DNA of 64,000 nucleotides from Roseibium album. GTDB taxonomy: Bacteria; Pseudomonadota; Alphaproteobacteria; Rhizobiales; Stappiaceae. A program made the translations under genes and the position numbers. The notes under the pieces were generated by a model. The model worked only from the letters and a program-made list of their open reading frames with translations, was not told the origin of the DNA and did not search any database. The first letter of the stretch is position 1; each line of letters begins with the position of its first letter. Where the stretch lies: the NCBI GenBank assembly GCA_001404055.1, contig CXTY01000005.1, positions 467,130 through 531,129 of the forward strand, in the 5' to 3' direction. Below are positions 25,354-34,316 of the stretch, piece after piece.

Positions 25354-26439
25354 ATGTCACACAACAGCTTTGGTCATATGTTCCGGGTCACCACATGGGG
25401 CGAAAGCCATGGCCCGGCAATCGGCTGTGTCGTCGATGGTTGCCCGTCTCTGGTTCCTCTGACTGAAGATGATATTCAGGGGTTCATGGAAAAACGGAAA
25501 CCCGGCCAATCGCGCTTTACCACCCAGCGGCGCGAGGCGGATGAAGTCAGGATTCTGTCTGGTGTGATGGTTGACGAGGACGGTGTTCAAAAGACAACCG
25601 GGACGCCTATCTCCCTGATGGTTGAGAACACTGATCAGCGCTCGAAGGATTATTCCGAGATCAAGGACAGGTTCCGGCCAGGACACGCCGATTTCACCTA
25701 CAATGCGAAATATGGCATTCGCGACTATCGCGGAGGAGGACGATCCTCGGCGCGCGAAACCGCTATGCGTGTTGCCGCCGGTGCCGTTGCCCGCAAAGTG
25801 CTGCAAGGCGTGACGATCCGGGGTGCCCTTGTTCAGGTTGGTCCTCACAAGATAAATCGCGACAACTGGGACTGGGCCGAAGTCGATAACAATGCGTTTT
25901 TCACTCCTGACGCCAAGGCGGCAGAATTCTGGGCGAACTATCTGGACGGTATCCGCAAGGCTGGCTCCTCCGTTGGTGCAGTGATTGAAGTTGTCGCTGA
26001 AGGCGTGCCAGCAGGCTGGGGTGCACCGATCTACGGCAAACTGGACACGGATCTTGCCGCGGCGATGATGTCGATCAATGCTGTCAAAGGCGTTGAAGTC
26101 GGTAACGGCTTTGAAGCTGCCCAGCTAACCGGCGAGGAAAATGCCGATGAAATCCGGATAGACGATGTCGGCCAGCCGGTGTTCCTGACCAACAATGCCG
26201 GTGGTGTTCTGGGCGGCATTGCGAATGGCGATCCGCTGGTTGTGCGTTTTGCAGTCAAGCCGACCTCATCGATCCTGACCGAGCGCAAGTCGATCACACG
26301 GCAGGGTGAGGAAGTGAACGTGATGACCAAGGGCCGACATGACCCATGCGTTGGGATTCGTGCTGTTCCTGTTGGCGAAGCCATGATGGCCTGTGTGCTT
26401 GCAGACCATTTCCTGCGCCACCGTGGACAGGTCGGCTAA
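25354..26439 (+). CDS. aroC: Chorismate synthase
   Basis: A 361-residue chorismate synthase, the last step of the shikimate pathway, converting EPSP to chorismate with reduced FMN. The start [24 protein letters not shown] is the family N-terminus, with the first signature GESHG at about 16-20. The second signature, GKRxx-type, reads [18 protein letters not shown]. The third is [23 protein letters not shown] upstream of the ATG at 25354 supports this start over the ATG-less upstream frame. It is single-gene transcribed. This is an essential housekeeping gene with no visible damage. Confidence 0.95.
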   Translation: MSHNSFGHMFRVTTWGESHGPAIGCVVDGCPSLVPLTEDDIQGFMEKRKPGQSRFTTQRREADEVRILSGVMVDEDGVQKTTGTPISLMVENTDQRSKDYSEIKDRFRPGHADFTYNAKYGIRDYRGGGRSSARETAMRVAAGAVARKVLQGVTIRGALVQVGPHKINRDNWDWAEVDNNAFFTPDAKAAEFWANYLDGIRKAGSSVGAVIEVVAEGVPAGWGAPIYGKLDTDLAAAMMSINAVKGVEVGNGFEAAQLTGEENADEIRIDDVGQPVFLTNNAGGVLGGIANGDPLVVRFAVKPTSSILTERKSITRQGEEVNVMTKGRHDPCVGIRAVPVGEAMMACVLADHFLRHRGQVG

Positions 26440-26621
26440 ACCCGAATCACCAGGACCAGGGTCTGCGCCACGAAAAGCCTGAGATAGCCCTCGGCCATAC
26501 TGCCTGCCGAGTTGTTGTTACATGTCATTACAATTTTTCGAACATATGGCCATGGACCTGGCACACTCTCATCCTAGTTTGTTGATCAGCATGCTTTACG
26601 TGCTTTTCAGGGAGTGAAGAT

Positions 26622-27527
26622 ATGAATGACATGACACCGATGCGCCGGATGACGGCAAAAGATTTTCCGCAGGAACTTATGGATCTCTATGACTTTTATG
26701 CCCATGGCAAGATTACAAAGCGCGAGTTTTTAACCGGGGCTGCGAAATATGCTGTTGCTGGTGTTACCGCAGCGATGTTGCTGGATCAGCTATCGCCCAA
26801 TTACGCGTTGGCGCAACAGGTAGACCCTGAAGACACCGCGATCGAAACCCAGAGGGTCACGTATCCTTCCCCGAACGGCCATGGTGAAGTGAACGGGTAT
26901 CTGGTGAAACCTGCCGGTGCTTCCGGGAAATTGCCTGCCGTCCTCGTCATTCACGAAAATCGCGGTCTCAATCCATACATTGAAGATGTCACGCGTAGAT
27001 TGGCAAAGGCAGGCTTCCTTACGCTTGCACCCGACGGTTTAACGTCCGTCGGCGGATATCCGGGAACGGACGACAAGGGCCGTGAACTTCAGCGGACGGT
27101 CGATCGGGAAAAGCTGCTCAATGATTTTTTTGCTGGGTTCGAATTCCTGCTGAACCATGACGGCAGCACTGGCAAGGTGGGTGCCGTTGGATTTTGCTAT
27201 GGCGGCGGCGTTGTTAATGCAATCGCGGTTGCCTATCCGGAACTGGCGGCCGGAGTTCCCTTCTATGGGCGGCAGCCTCATCTGGGCAGCGTTGCAAACA
27301 TCCAGGCGCCGTTGATGCTTCAACACGCAGAACTGGACCAGCGGATCAACGAAGGCTGGCCGGCTTATGAGCGAGCACTCAAATCCAATGGCAAAAACTA
27401 CGTCGCGCATATGTATCCCGGTGTGAATCACGGCTTTCACAACGACACAACACCGCGCTTTGACAAGGATGCCGCAAGGCTTGCAGAGGACCGAACGATT
27501 GCCTTCTTCAAGGAAAACCTGAAGTAA
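26622..27527 (+). CDS. Dienelactone hydrolase family protein, exported
   Basis: A 301-residue alpha/beta hydrolase of the dienelactone hydrolase/carboxymethylenebutenolidase family. The triad is Cys192 in GFCYGGG, Asp239 in HAELDQ and His270 in VNHGFHND. The first 64 residues are an extra segment with [25 protein letters not shown], i.e. a charged pair before a hydrophobic helix, as in members that carry a Tat-like or anchored N-terminus. Residues before it ([24 protein letters not shown]) are typical of this subgroup. It probably acts outside the cytoplasm or at the membrane on an ester or lactone of unknown identity. It ends with a strong terminator. Confidence 0.85.
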   Translation: MNDMTPMRRMTAKDFPQELMDLYDFYAHGKITKREFLTGAAKYAVAGVTAAMLLDQLSPNYALAQQVDPEDTAIETQRVTYPSPNGHGEVNGYLVKPAGASGKLPAVLVIHENRGLNPYIEDVTRRLAKAGFLTLAPDGLTSVGGYPGTDDKGRELQRTVDREKLLNDFFAGFEFLLNHDGSTGKVGAVGFCYGGGVVNAIAVAYPELAAGVPFYGRQPHLGSVANIQAPLMLQHAELDQRINEGWPAYERALKSNGKNYVAHMYPGVNHGFHNDTTPRFDKDAARLAEDRTIAFFKENLK

Positions 27528-27562
27528 ATTCCGGTCACACAATGCGTTTAGCTAAAATACAG

Positions 27563-27589
27563 AAAGCCCGGGCGGACTCCCGGGCTTTT
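27563..27589. terminator. Strong bidirectional terminator
   Basis: AAAGCCCGGG (27563-27572) and CCCGGGCTTT (27579-27588) make a perfect 10-bp stem with a 6-base loop followed by a further T. On the opposite strand TTTCTGTATTTT follows. It separates the convergent hydrolase gene and the 27650-28204 gene. Confidence 0.85.
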
Positions 27590-27649
27590 ACGATTGCGAG
27601 TCCCAATAATAGTTCAATCGATTTCGATGGGCGGTGAATACCGACGGCT

Positions 27650-28204
27650 CTAGGCAGACTTGAATGCACGAATACGGCTCAGGATGTCATCCGGGTCACC
27701 AGTCAACGTATGCAGGTCAATTGCAATCAGCATTTCGCCGTCTTTCTGGCGGGTCTTTTTCCAATTTCGCATCATGAAATTCTTCCACGGTGGAAAGGTA
27801 TGTGCCTGGTTCACCGCGTCTTCGAGAGGACGGTTCAAGTGAACATTCAGCCGGACCAGCATGATGTTGCGGACAGAGGTTTGTGTGAGTTGGGTCTCTT
27901 TAATTGCGGACCAGTTTATCTGGCCTATTCGTTCGATAAATAGACCTGAGCTATTTGCGCCAAGCTGTGGCAGGCCCTTTTCAATCATAGGGTAGTGCCA
28001 ATATGCAATCCCAACCGGGATGACAGATCCGAACGCCAGATAAGGAACCTGCGCAGCGACCCCGACCACGGAAATGAGAATGCCGAAGATCAAGCACCCG
28101 TAAACAAAGCTTTCACCGTTGTTGCGGTTGAAGCCAATAGCAAATGGTGCTGGAGCTAGCCCGGCAGCTTGTGCTGAAATGCCCTTTTCAGAATTTGCTG
28201 CCAT
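27650..28204 (-). CDS. Two-TM membrane hypothetical protein
   Basis: A 184-residue protein from the ATG at 28204, with GGAAGG at 28211-28216. Two hydrophobic segments are at about 35-55 and 58-75 (SFVYGCLIFGILISVVGVAA and VPYLAFGSVIPVGIAYWHYP). A cytoplasmic C-terminal domain follows, with IERIGQINWSAIKETQLTQTSVRNIMLVRLNVHL, reminiscent of bacterial PH-like (bPH) domains. It lies 21 bp after the ribB fusion gene and is almost surely in its operon. I know no named function. The longer frame (TTG at 28219) is not preferred. Confidence 0.65.
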   Translation of the reverse strand: MAANSEKGISAQAAGLAPAPFAIGFNRNNGESFVYGCLIFGILISVVGVAAQVPYLAFGSVIPVGIAYWHYPMIEKGLPQLGANSSGLFIERIGQINWSAIKETQLTQTSVRNIMLVRLNVHLNRPLEDAVNQAHTFPPWKNFMMRNWKKTRQKDGEMLIAIDLHTLTGDPDDILSRIRAFKSA

Positions 28205-28225
28205 TAACCTGCCTTCCAACGGATT

Positions 28226-29545
28226 TTAAGAATCGAGGATTTCAGTCTCGTCGATCTTGATGTCGAAACCTTCCAGACCGACATAGTGCCGTTCGCGCGA
28301 AGCAAGAAGACGAATTGAGCTAACGCCAAGATCCTTCAGGATCTGGGCACCAAGACCGACCTCACGCCATTGCTCTTGCCGCGAGAGTGCTGTGGTGTGC
28401 TCTTCGGAATCTGCTGCTTCAAAATCTGACCGTGTTCGTTTGGACTGGCGGGTCACACCCACTGAACCTTCGCGAAGATAGACAATTATACCCCGGCCCC
28501 GATCCGCGAAATGCTTCATGATCTGGTCCAGAGGTTGGGCTTCTCCAAAGACATCGTCCAGAACCGATTCAAGCTGCAGGCGAACAGGGACGCTGCGACC
28601 GTCAAGAATGTCACCATAAACAATGGCAAGGTGATGCATCGGGTCATATGGCGTGGAATAGGTCATCGCGTAGGCTGGGCCGACAATGGTTTCAACCGGT
28701 TGTTCGTTGACACGTTCAACCAGCCGCTCCGTGCGCTGACGCCAGGCGATCAGGTCGGAGACAGAAACCATTTTCAGGTCGTGTTCTGAAGCAAAATCAG
28801 CCACCTGCGATCCGCGTTTGACCGTGCCGTCATCATTGACAAGCTCACTGAGGACACCGACCTGTTCAAGTCCGGACAGGCGGCAGAGATCGACAGCGGC
28901 TTCAGTATGACCGGAGCGTATCATCACGCCGCCTTCTTTGGCGACCAGCGGAAAGACATGACCGGGTCGAACAAAGTCTTCCGATCCGACGTTCGGGTTG
29001 GCAAGTGCACGCACTGTCGAACAGCGTTCTTCAGCAGAGATGCCTGTTGTCAGTCCCTGGCGGTAGTCGACCGAGATTGTGAATGCGGTTGCCAATGGCG
29101 CGTCGTTTTCCGCAACCATGGGATCCAGCCGCAAGCGCCTGGCCTGAGCGGCGGTCATGGGAGCACAGATGATACCGGAAGTATGGCGAACCATGAACGC
29201 CATCTGCTCAGGCGTCACCTTGGATGCGGCAACAATCAGATCACCTTCGTTTTCTCGGTCGTCATCGTCCGTCACGACAACCATTTCACCACGTTCAAAC
29301 GCGCGGATAGCTTCTGCGACACGGGCCTGGGACACGGGATGCTCCTTGGTTGTAGACAGTCCGAGAAAATCGTTGGGAGTGACGTCATCATTGGTCGCAA
29401 CTGCGATTTTGCGAGCCATATCCCGCGAGATCCATGCATTTGGGTCATTGCAAAGAGCGGTTACGGACGCAGGCGACAGATTTGCGCGACGCGCAAAGGC
29501 GCTGCGGCTTTCTCCTGTCTGTGTCAGCCAATGATCAAGTCTCAT
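28226..29545 (-). CDS. ribB: HTH-RibB-(degenerate RibA) fusion: 3,4-dihydroxy-2-butanone-4-phosphate synthase
   Basis: A 439-residue protein with three regions. Residues 1-62 form an XRE-like helix-turn-helix (SRSAFARRANLSPASVTALCND). Residues 72-272 are the DHBP synthase domain, which makes the 4-carbon riboflavin precursor from ribulose-5-phosphate; DDDDRENEGDL (93-103), Cys127 and GHTEA (212-216) are intact. Residues 278-430 align with GTP cyclohydrolase II, but the zinc Cys cluster (C-x10-C-x-C) is absent, so that half is probably inactive. A separate ribA would be needed elsewhere. The N-terminal HTH is unusual and suggests DNA or RNA binding, i.e. feedback control (inference). The downstream membrane gene is in the same operon. 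Confidence 0.88.
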   Translation of the reverse strand: MRLDHWLTQTGESRSAFARRANLSPASVTALCNDPNAWISRDMARKIAVATNDDVTPNDFLGLSTTKEHPVSQARVAEAIRAFERGEMVVVTDDDDRENEGDLIVAASKVTPEQMAFMVRHTSGIICAPMTAAQARRLRLDPMVAENDAPLATAFTISVDYRQGLTTGISAEERCSTVRALANPNVGSEDFVRPGHVFPLVAKEGGVMIRSGHTEAAVDLCRLSGLEQVGVLSELVNDDGTVKRGSQVADFASEHDLKMVSVSDLIAWRQRTERLVERVNEQPVETIVGPAYAMTYSTPYDPMHHLAIVYGDILDGRSVPVRLQLESVLDDVFGEAQPLDQIMKHFADRGRGIIVYLREGSVGVTRQSKRTRSDFEAADSEEHTTALSRQEQWREVGLGAQILKDLGVSSIRLLASRERHYVGLEGFDIKIDETEILDS

Positions 29546-29617
29546 GAGAATTCATATAAGCTCATCCGGCTTCAGCCTCAAGTGAAACTGCAAGGAAATT
29601 TCAGTGATACTGAAATC

Positions 29618-30730
29618 TCAGCGGAGCTTTACGAACTGAACCGCTCTGGAAAGGAATGCAGACGTCATCCAGCGCTGTTCAAGTCCGCGGCCAGCACACA
29701 ATCCAGCCAGGTCTTCTTCAAGATAAGAGGTAAAATAGGGTTCATGGAAAAGCTGCGGAAATACCGACAGTAGGCCGTCATAATCCGGCACATCTCCTGT
29801 TTGCAGGCTGTCGACAAAAAGGAAAGACCCGCCAGGTTTCAACACCCGCGCAACTTCCGAAATGACCAGCCTGCGGACTTTTGATGGAAGTTCATGGAAC
29901 AGGAAGACCGAAGAGACCACGTCGAGAGAACTATCGGCAAATGGTAGTTCCTCTGCCAACGCAGTTACATAGGTCGCGCGGTGCGACTTGAGCCGTTTGC
30001 GTGCGACCGTCAAATAGGGTTCTGACAGATCCAGCCCAATTCCTTTCAGGCGTGGGAATGCCTTGAGAGCCGGACCCAGAAGCCCGCCTGTGCCACATGC
30101 CAGATCAACATAGGCGAGTGAACGCTGATCTCTTCTCCGCAGGAGTTGGGCGAGTGGCACCAACGCCCTGCGACGCATGGCGGCCGTCGCTCCAGAAAAC
30201 AACACATCGACTTGAAAATCGTAAATCCTGGCACTTTCTTCCGACAACCAGCCATCGGTTTGAAAGTGAAAGTTCTGTCGGTAATAACGTGGGAGCTTGG
30301 AGGCAAAGCCGCTCAGGTCTTCGTTGACCTCCTGATGAGCACCGGTTGCGCGCCGACGCGCGACTTCCGGTACATCTTGAAAAAAGGCGCGGCTGGTATT
30401 GAACAATTCGCGAGGGCTCATCGTACCGTCAGACGGCATCGGATAGTGGCCATCTTCCACCGATTTCATGTCTTCAGAAAAAAGCTTGGCGATATCTCCC
30501 AGCATGCGCCGCTGGCTTGGTACCGGGCCATTGGGTTTCACATTGGGAGCTGAGGGTAGTTCTTTTTGCAGTTGCCGGTTCATCCGGCGCATCGCTTCTG
30601 AATGCAGGGTGTAAAGGGCTACCCGGGAGCCTTGGTGAAATGCGTAACGGGTTCTGCGTGCAAGGCTCAAAAGCGGTGGAAGCCTTCGGGATTTTCGCGA
30701 AGGACTGATCTTGTTTTCCACCTCACTCAT
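29618..30730 (-). CDS. Class I SAM-dependent methyltransferase with long N-terminal region
   Basis: A 370-residue protein. The C-terminal half is a methyltransferase with VDLACGTGGLL (207-217), IGLDLSEPY and a late motif EVARVLKPGGSFLFVDS. The N-terminal 200 residues are helical and basic (SRKSRRLPPLLSLARRTRYAFHQGSR) and include FHFQTDGWLSEESARIYDFQVDVLFSGATAAMRRRAL, a stretch seen in a distinct group of alphaproteobacterial methyltransferases. The ATG lies only 3 bp after the stop of the rumA-type gene, so the two are translationally coupled. The substrate is unknown; coupling with an RNA methyltransferase hints at an RNA-related or lipid-related role. Confidence 0.75.
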   Translation of the reverse strand: MSEVENKISPSRKSRRLPPLLSLARRTRYAFHQGSRVALYTLHSEAMRRMNRQLQKELPSAPNVKPNGPVPSQRRMLGDIAKLFSEDMKSVEDGHYPMPSDGTMSPRELFNTSRAFFQDVPEVARRRATGAHQEVNEDLSGFASKLPRYYRQNFHFQTDGWLSEESARIYDFQVDVLFSGATAAMRRRALVPLAQLLRRRDQRSLAYVDLACGTGGLLGPALKAFPRLKGIGLDLSEPYLTVARKRLKSHRATYVTALAEELPFADSSLDVVSSVFLFHELPSKVRRLVISEVARVLKPGGSFLFVDSLQTGDVPDYDGLLSVFPQLFHEPYFTSYLEEDLAGLCAGRGLEQRWMTSAFLSRAVQFVKLR

Positions 30731-30733
30731 GGC

Positions 30734-31966
30734 TCACTCCCTGGTCAAGACTGCCACAGCCTCAATATGGGGCGAATATTGGAATTGGTCCACCGGTGTG
30801 ATGCTTTGTAAGGAGTAACCGCCATCGATGAGGATGCGCAAATCACGGGAAAGCGTTGCTGGATTGCAGGAAACAGCAACGATTTTTTTGACTTTGGACA
30901 CACCAAGTAACTCAGCCTGCGCCTGTGCACCTGCTCTCGGCGGGTCAAAAACCACGGCATCAAAGGGTTCAAGCTCCTCTTGAACCAGAGGTCGCCTGAA
31001 GAGGTCACGTTTTTCAAAGGTAACTTTCTTCAGCCCCCGCGGTTTTCGGAGTGCCTTGTCAAGCGATGCAATCGCTGTCGCATCGCCTTCAACAGCATGG
31101 ACATTTGAATTTGGGGCAAGCCGAAGCGCGAAGGTGCCAACCCCTGCAAAAAGGTCCGCAACGTTCTTCGTTTGACCGACGCCTGAAAGGACGAGCCGGG
31201 AGAGTATTTCTTCCGCCGCGTGGGTCGCCTGAGTGAAGCCGCCTGGTGCAGCGACCAGTCCGATACCACCCATGTCGAGCATCGGTGGCCGGACTTCAAG
31301 GATGACCTCGCCGTTGACAGTCAGGCGGGCGAAGTCCAGTTCAACGGTTTTTTGCGAGAGTGTCGGAATTTTTCTGTCGTAATTCTTGTCGGCTTTGTCA
31401 ATGGCGACGTCGAGGCCCGATGTAGTGACCAGCACTGTGAGCCTCAGCTCGCCTTTTTTCGGTAGCAACTCGGCGGCCAGAGATTTCAAACCGGGTATCG
31501 CCTGGACTATTGCTGGGTCAAGCACGGGGCACTCGGCAATGTCGACAAGGCGATGGCTGGCCTTCTCGTGATAACCAAGCAGCGTGTGCCGTCCAGCACG
31601 AGTTGCTGTCAGAACAGCCCTGCGGCGTCCGCCTGCTGTTGCAGGGATGGTTTCAGAAACAGTGGTTTCGATGCCTCGGTCGCTCAGCGCTTTTTCGACA
31701 AGCTTGCGTTTCCAGTCGAGATACGGTCGCTCTGCCAGATGTTGGACGGAACAACCGCCGCATTTCGAAAAATGCTGGCACACTGGATCGATCCGGTCAT
31801 GGGAGCGCGTCTCGAACACCGGATTTCTTGCACGGCCCTCGGCGACTTCCGCCCGAACAGATTCTCCCGGCAAAGCACCTGCGACATAGATGGGTCCGCT
31901 GTCAGTCTGCGCGATGCCGTCACCGCGATGACCAAGTTCTGTAATTTTTAGCTCTCTCTCACTCAT
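30734..31966 (-). CDS. RumA/TrmA-type RNA m5U methyltransferase (Fe-S)
   Basis: A 410-residue RNA (uracil-5)-methyltransferase. The N-terminal TRAM domain (about 1-55) is followed by the Fe-S cysteines Cys63, Cys69, Cys72 (in SKCGGCSVQH) and Cys146 (AECPVLD), as in RlmD. The catalytic domain has DLFAGVGTFAL for SAM, FDPPRAGAQ and the nucleophile Cys in VAVSCNPATLSRD. It methylates U in 23S rRNA or tRNA; RlmC/RlmD/TrmA cannot be separated by eye. It is the fifth member of the hdaH-xseB-dxs-tlyA-rumA set, separated from tlyA by about 200 bp here. Confidence 0.87.
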   Translation of the reverse strand: MSERELKITELGHRGDGIAQTDSGPIYVAGALPGESVRAEVAEGRARNPVFETRSHDRIDPVCQHFSKCGGCSVQHLAERPYLDWKRKLVEKALSDRGIETTVSETIPATAGGRRRAVLTATRAGRHTLLGYHEKASHRLVDIAECPVLDPAIVQAIPGLKSLAAELLPKKGELRLTVLVTTSGLDVAIDKADKNYDRKIPTLSQKTVELDFARLTVNGEVILEVRPPMLDMGGIGLVAAPGGFTQATHAAEEILSRLVLSGVGQTKNVADLFAGVGTFALRLAPNSNVHAVEGDATAIASLDKALRKPRGLKKVTFEKRDLFRRPLVQEELEPFDAVVFDPPRAGAQAQAELLGVSKVKKIVAVSCNPATLSRDLRILIDGGYSLQSITPVDQFQYSPHIEAVAVLTRE

Positions 31967-32169
31967 GGCAGAGCGATAGCGCTTACCGGTAAGGGGAGCA
32001 AGTCCCGAAAGACCGGTTCACCTCGTTCGGACGGATTTAAGCCGAGGTAATCATTTTGGTGCCAGCAATTATGAAGAAAGTTCCCAGGGTCGTCCGTATT
32101 GAGCGGCACGCGCTTGTAAATCTTCAAAATGACCGACGTTAAGAAGAAGGAGAATAGGCGGGCCAAAAG

Positions 32170-32910
32170 TCAGCCGGTCTTCTTGCCATGGAGCAGCCAC
32201 TCAGAGTTTCCGTCCCCGCCTTTGACAGGAGACGGTACCAGATCGCCGGTTTGCCAGCCGGGACTACACCCGAGCCAGGTCTGGAGCTCTTTCGCGGTTT
32301 CCTCGGCAATCGCGGGATCAACAAGACCGCCTTTGCCAATCCGGTCCTTTCCCGCTTCAAATTGCGGCTTGACCAGGAATATTCCTTCAGCGCCCGGTGC
32401 TGCCAATTCCAACGCTGGCGGCAGTGCAAGTTTGAGTGAAATGAAACTGACATCTGAAACTAGCAAGTTAGGTCGGTCACCGTTCAGATGTGCGAGCGTA
32501 AGGTCTCTCGCGTTGAGCCCATCCTGCGCAACAACACTTTGGTGAGTGCGAAGGCTTTCGTGGAGCTGGTCATGACCGACATCGATCGCATGAACCTTCG
32601 CGGCACCCTTTTCCAGAAGAACTTGCGTGAACCCACCTGTAGATGCGCCGATGTCCAGGCAGATGCGATCTGAAGGATCAACACCAAATCGCATCAGGCC
32701 CTCAATCAACTTCAGCGCGGCCCGCGAGACGTAACCGGAAGCTGGGTCGTCTACCTTGATGGCCGTGGCGACGGTGACCTTCTGAGCTGGTTTGGTGCAC
32801 ACAACGTCTTCCAGCGTCACGGTGCCACGCAAGATGGCATCACGAGCCCTGGCACGACTGGGAAAATGACCGGTGTCAACAAGGTGCTGATCGAGGCGTT
32901 GTTTGGACAT
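32170..32910 (-). CDS. tlyA: TlyA family rRNA methyltransferase / hemolysin-like
   Basis: A 246-residue protein with an N-terminal S4 RNA-binding domain (1-60, MSKQRLDQHLVDTGHFPSRARARDAI) and an FtsJ-like methyltransferase domain. Motif I is LDIGASTGGFTQ (85-96), and the family tetrad includes YVSRAALKL with Lys67 and DVSFISL. TlyA 2'-O-methylates cytidines in rRNA. The ATG at 32910 matches the family N-terminus, but no Shine-Dalgarno precedes it; the upstream bases read CTCCTCCC on the mRNA strand. The 44-residue microprotein ends 54 bp upstream and the SCO gene about 210 bp upstream. Confidence 0.87.
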   Translation of the reverse strand: MSKQRLDQHLVDTGHFPSRARARDAILRGTVTLEDVVCTKPAQKVTVATAIKVDDPASGYVSRAALKLIEGLMRFGVDPSDRICLDIGASTGGFTQVLLEKGAAKVHAIDVGHDQLHESLRTHQSVVAQDGLNARDLTLAHLNGDRPNLLVSDVSFISLKLALPPALELAAPGAEGIFLVKPQFEAGKDRIGKGGLVDPAIAEETAKELQTWLGCSPGWQTGDLVPSPVKGGDGNSEWLLHGKKTG

Positions 32911-32963
32911 GGGAGGAGTATCAGGTGTTGAATTCGCTAAAGGGTATCGGTATTGCGAAAAGA

Positions 32964-33098
32964 TCAAAAACAGTTTGCAATCGCAGAGAGCAGCCGGTCA
33001 ACGTAGACCCGTTCTCCAGCATACAGCCACAACAAGGCCGACAACGCGACGATAGCCGTCGCGCCAGCAGTCAGTCCCAAATAAAGCGGCATCCTCAT
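32964..33098 (-). CDS. 44-residue single-TM microprotein in the copper module
   Basis: This short frame runs from ATG (33098) to TGA (32964) on the minus strand, with AGGA eight bases upstream of the start. The translation begins MRMPLYLGLTAGATAIVALS and continues ALLWLYAGERVYVDRLLSAI, ending ANCF. Residues 5-27 form one clear hydrophobic helix, followed by a charged GERVYVDR segment. It starts 23 bp after the SCO1 stop in the same direction, so it would be translated from the same mRNA. It contains one Cys near the end but no other metal motif. A second Met at 33092 is an alternative start. Coding status is inferred from frame, Shine-Dalgarno, context and composition. Confidence 0.55.
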   Translation of the reverse strand: MRMPLYLGLTAGATAIVALSALLWLYAGERVYVDRLLSAIANCF

Positions 33099-33121
33099 TT
33101 AAACCGTCCTATCCCGAAAAC

Positions 33122-33748
33122 TCAGGAAGAAGCCGGTGCGGTTGCGATCAACCGCTGCAACTTCTTGAGCGCAGTTTCTTCTGCTTCTCCGTAGGCGATG
33201 GTGCCGACAAATTTGTTGTCTGCATTCATCAGATAGACAGATGCGGAATGGTCCATCGTATAATCGCCGTCGTCAAGCGGTACCTTCTTGGCGTAGACAC
33301 GATAAGCCTTGATCATCGCATCGACCTGCTCCTTCGAACCGGTCAGCGGGGTGATGCGTTTGTCGAATGCCCAAACATAGTCTCGCATGACGTCCGGCGT
33401 GTCTCGCTCAGGGTCGACTGTTACAAATGCGTAGTTGAGTTTGGCTGCATCATCGCCCAGAACTTCCATCCAACCCTGCAGTTCCGACAATGTGGTCGGG
33501 CAGACGTCCGGACAAAAGGTGAAACCGAAAAACATGACGGTGGGTTTGCCCGCAAAGGTCTGATCTGTGACCGTTTCACCGGTACCGCTTACAAGTTCAA
33601 ACGGTCCGCCAATTGAAGCCAGTGGCTCGATCAATGCACCGGAATTCTCGTTTCCAACGGTCTGCTTGTAGACCAGTACTCCGGAAACGACGGCAAGGAC
33701 AGCAACGGCTGCCCATGCCACGTACCGGAAGAGTTTCAAGCCTGACAT
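33122..33748 (-). CDS. SCO1/SenC family copper-binding protein
   Basis: A 208-residue membrane-anchored thioredoxin-fold protein. Residues 8-28 are the anchor. The copper site is Cys79-xxx-Cys83 in FTFCPDVCP and His167 in YTMDHSAS, all conserved. A VDPERDTPDVM loop is also diagnostic. SCO proteins deliver copper to, or reduce the cysteines of, the CuA site of cytochrome c oxidase in the periplasm. It is followed on the transcript by the microprotein and preceded by PCu(A)C and DUF2946, which together form a copper assembly set inserted between dxs and tlyA. Confidence 0.92.
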   Translation of the reverse strand: MSGLKLFRYVAWAAVAVLAVVSGVLVYKQTVGNENSGALIEPLASIGGPFELVSGTGETVTDQTFAGKPTVMFFGFTFCPDVCPTTLSELQGWMEVLGDDAAKLNYAFVTVDPERDTPDVMRDYVWAFDKRITPLTGSKEQVDAMIKAYRVYAKKVPLDDGDYTMDHSASVYLMNADNKFVGTIAYGEAEETALKKLQRLIATAPASS

Positions 33749-33771
33749 GGTCTGTCCTCTTCTGAGAAATT

Positions 33772-34278
33772 TCAGTTCTTGCTGTGGTCTATTTTGCTGT
33801 GATCCATTTTCCCGCCATCCATGGATTTTGCACCCATTTTGGCTACGGCAAGATCAACTGAAACATCGCCAGCTTTTTCAAAGGTCAAGACGACAGGCAC
33901 ATTCGAGCCTTTTTCGAATGACTGGTTCAAGCCCATGAACATGATGTGCAGGCCGCCTGGCTTCAAGGTTACGGTCTCGCCAGCCGGGATTTCAACGCCC
34001 TTTTCGAGCTTGCGCATTTTCATGACGCCATCAGTGACGGCCATTTCATGGATCTCGACTTTTCCGGCAACATCGGAGCTGACGGCAATCAAGCGGTCGG
34101 CATCGGAGCCGTTATTGACGATTTCGACAAAACCGCCACCGGCCTTTGCTTTTGGTGGGGTTGCACGGGTCCATGCATGACCAATGGTGAGGTCACCGAC
34201 CTTGTAATCGCCGGCAACTGCAGAGAACGACACAAGCGCAAGCGCTGTCGCAGCAGCGATCGATTTCCAGAGTTTCAT
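33772..34278 (-). CDS. PCu(A)C periplasmic copper chaperone
   Basis: A 168-residue secreted protein. The signal peptide is 1-22 (ends AVAGDY). The copper(I) motif is complete: His77 and Met79 in EIHEM, Met88 in MKM and His111-x-Met113 in GGLHIMF, matching the family H(M)x10Mx21HxM pattern. The C-terminal tail (about 155-168) is rich in Met, His, Asp and Lys (MDGGKMDHSKIDHSKN), a second likely metal site found in many members. It would load copper onto SCO or CuA in the periplasm. It lies 23 bp before the SCO gene in the same operon. Confidence 0.9.
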   Translation of the reverse strand: MKLWKSIAAATALALVSFSAVAGDYKVGDLTIGHAWTRATPPKAKAGGGFVEIVNNGSDADRLIAVSSDVAGKVEIHEMAVTDGVMKMRKLEKGVEIPAGETVTLKPGGLHIMFMGLNQSFEKGSNVPVVLTFEKAGDVSVDLAVAKMGAKSMDGGKMDHSKIDHSKN

Positions 34279-34316
34279 TTCTTTAGTCCTTGATGTCTGA
34301 ATTGTTGAGTAGTTGT

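Noticed and set aside
29546..29617. Promoter or riboswitch (FMN) before the ribB fusion
   Set aside because: Only about 70 bp lie between it and the upstream methyltransferase stop, too short for an FMN riboswitch, and no conserved RFN element was seen.
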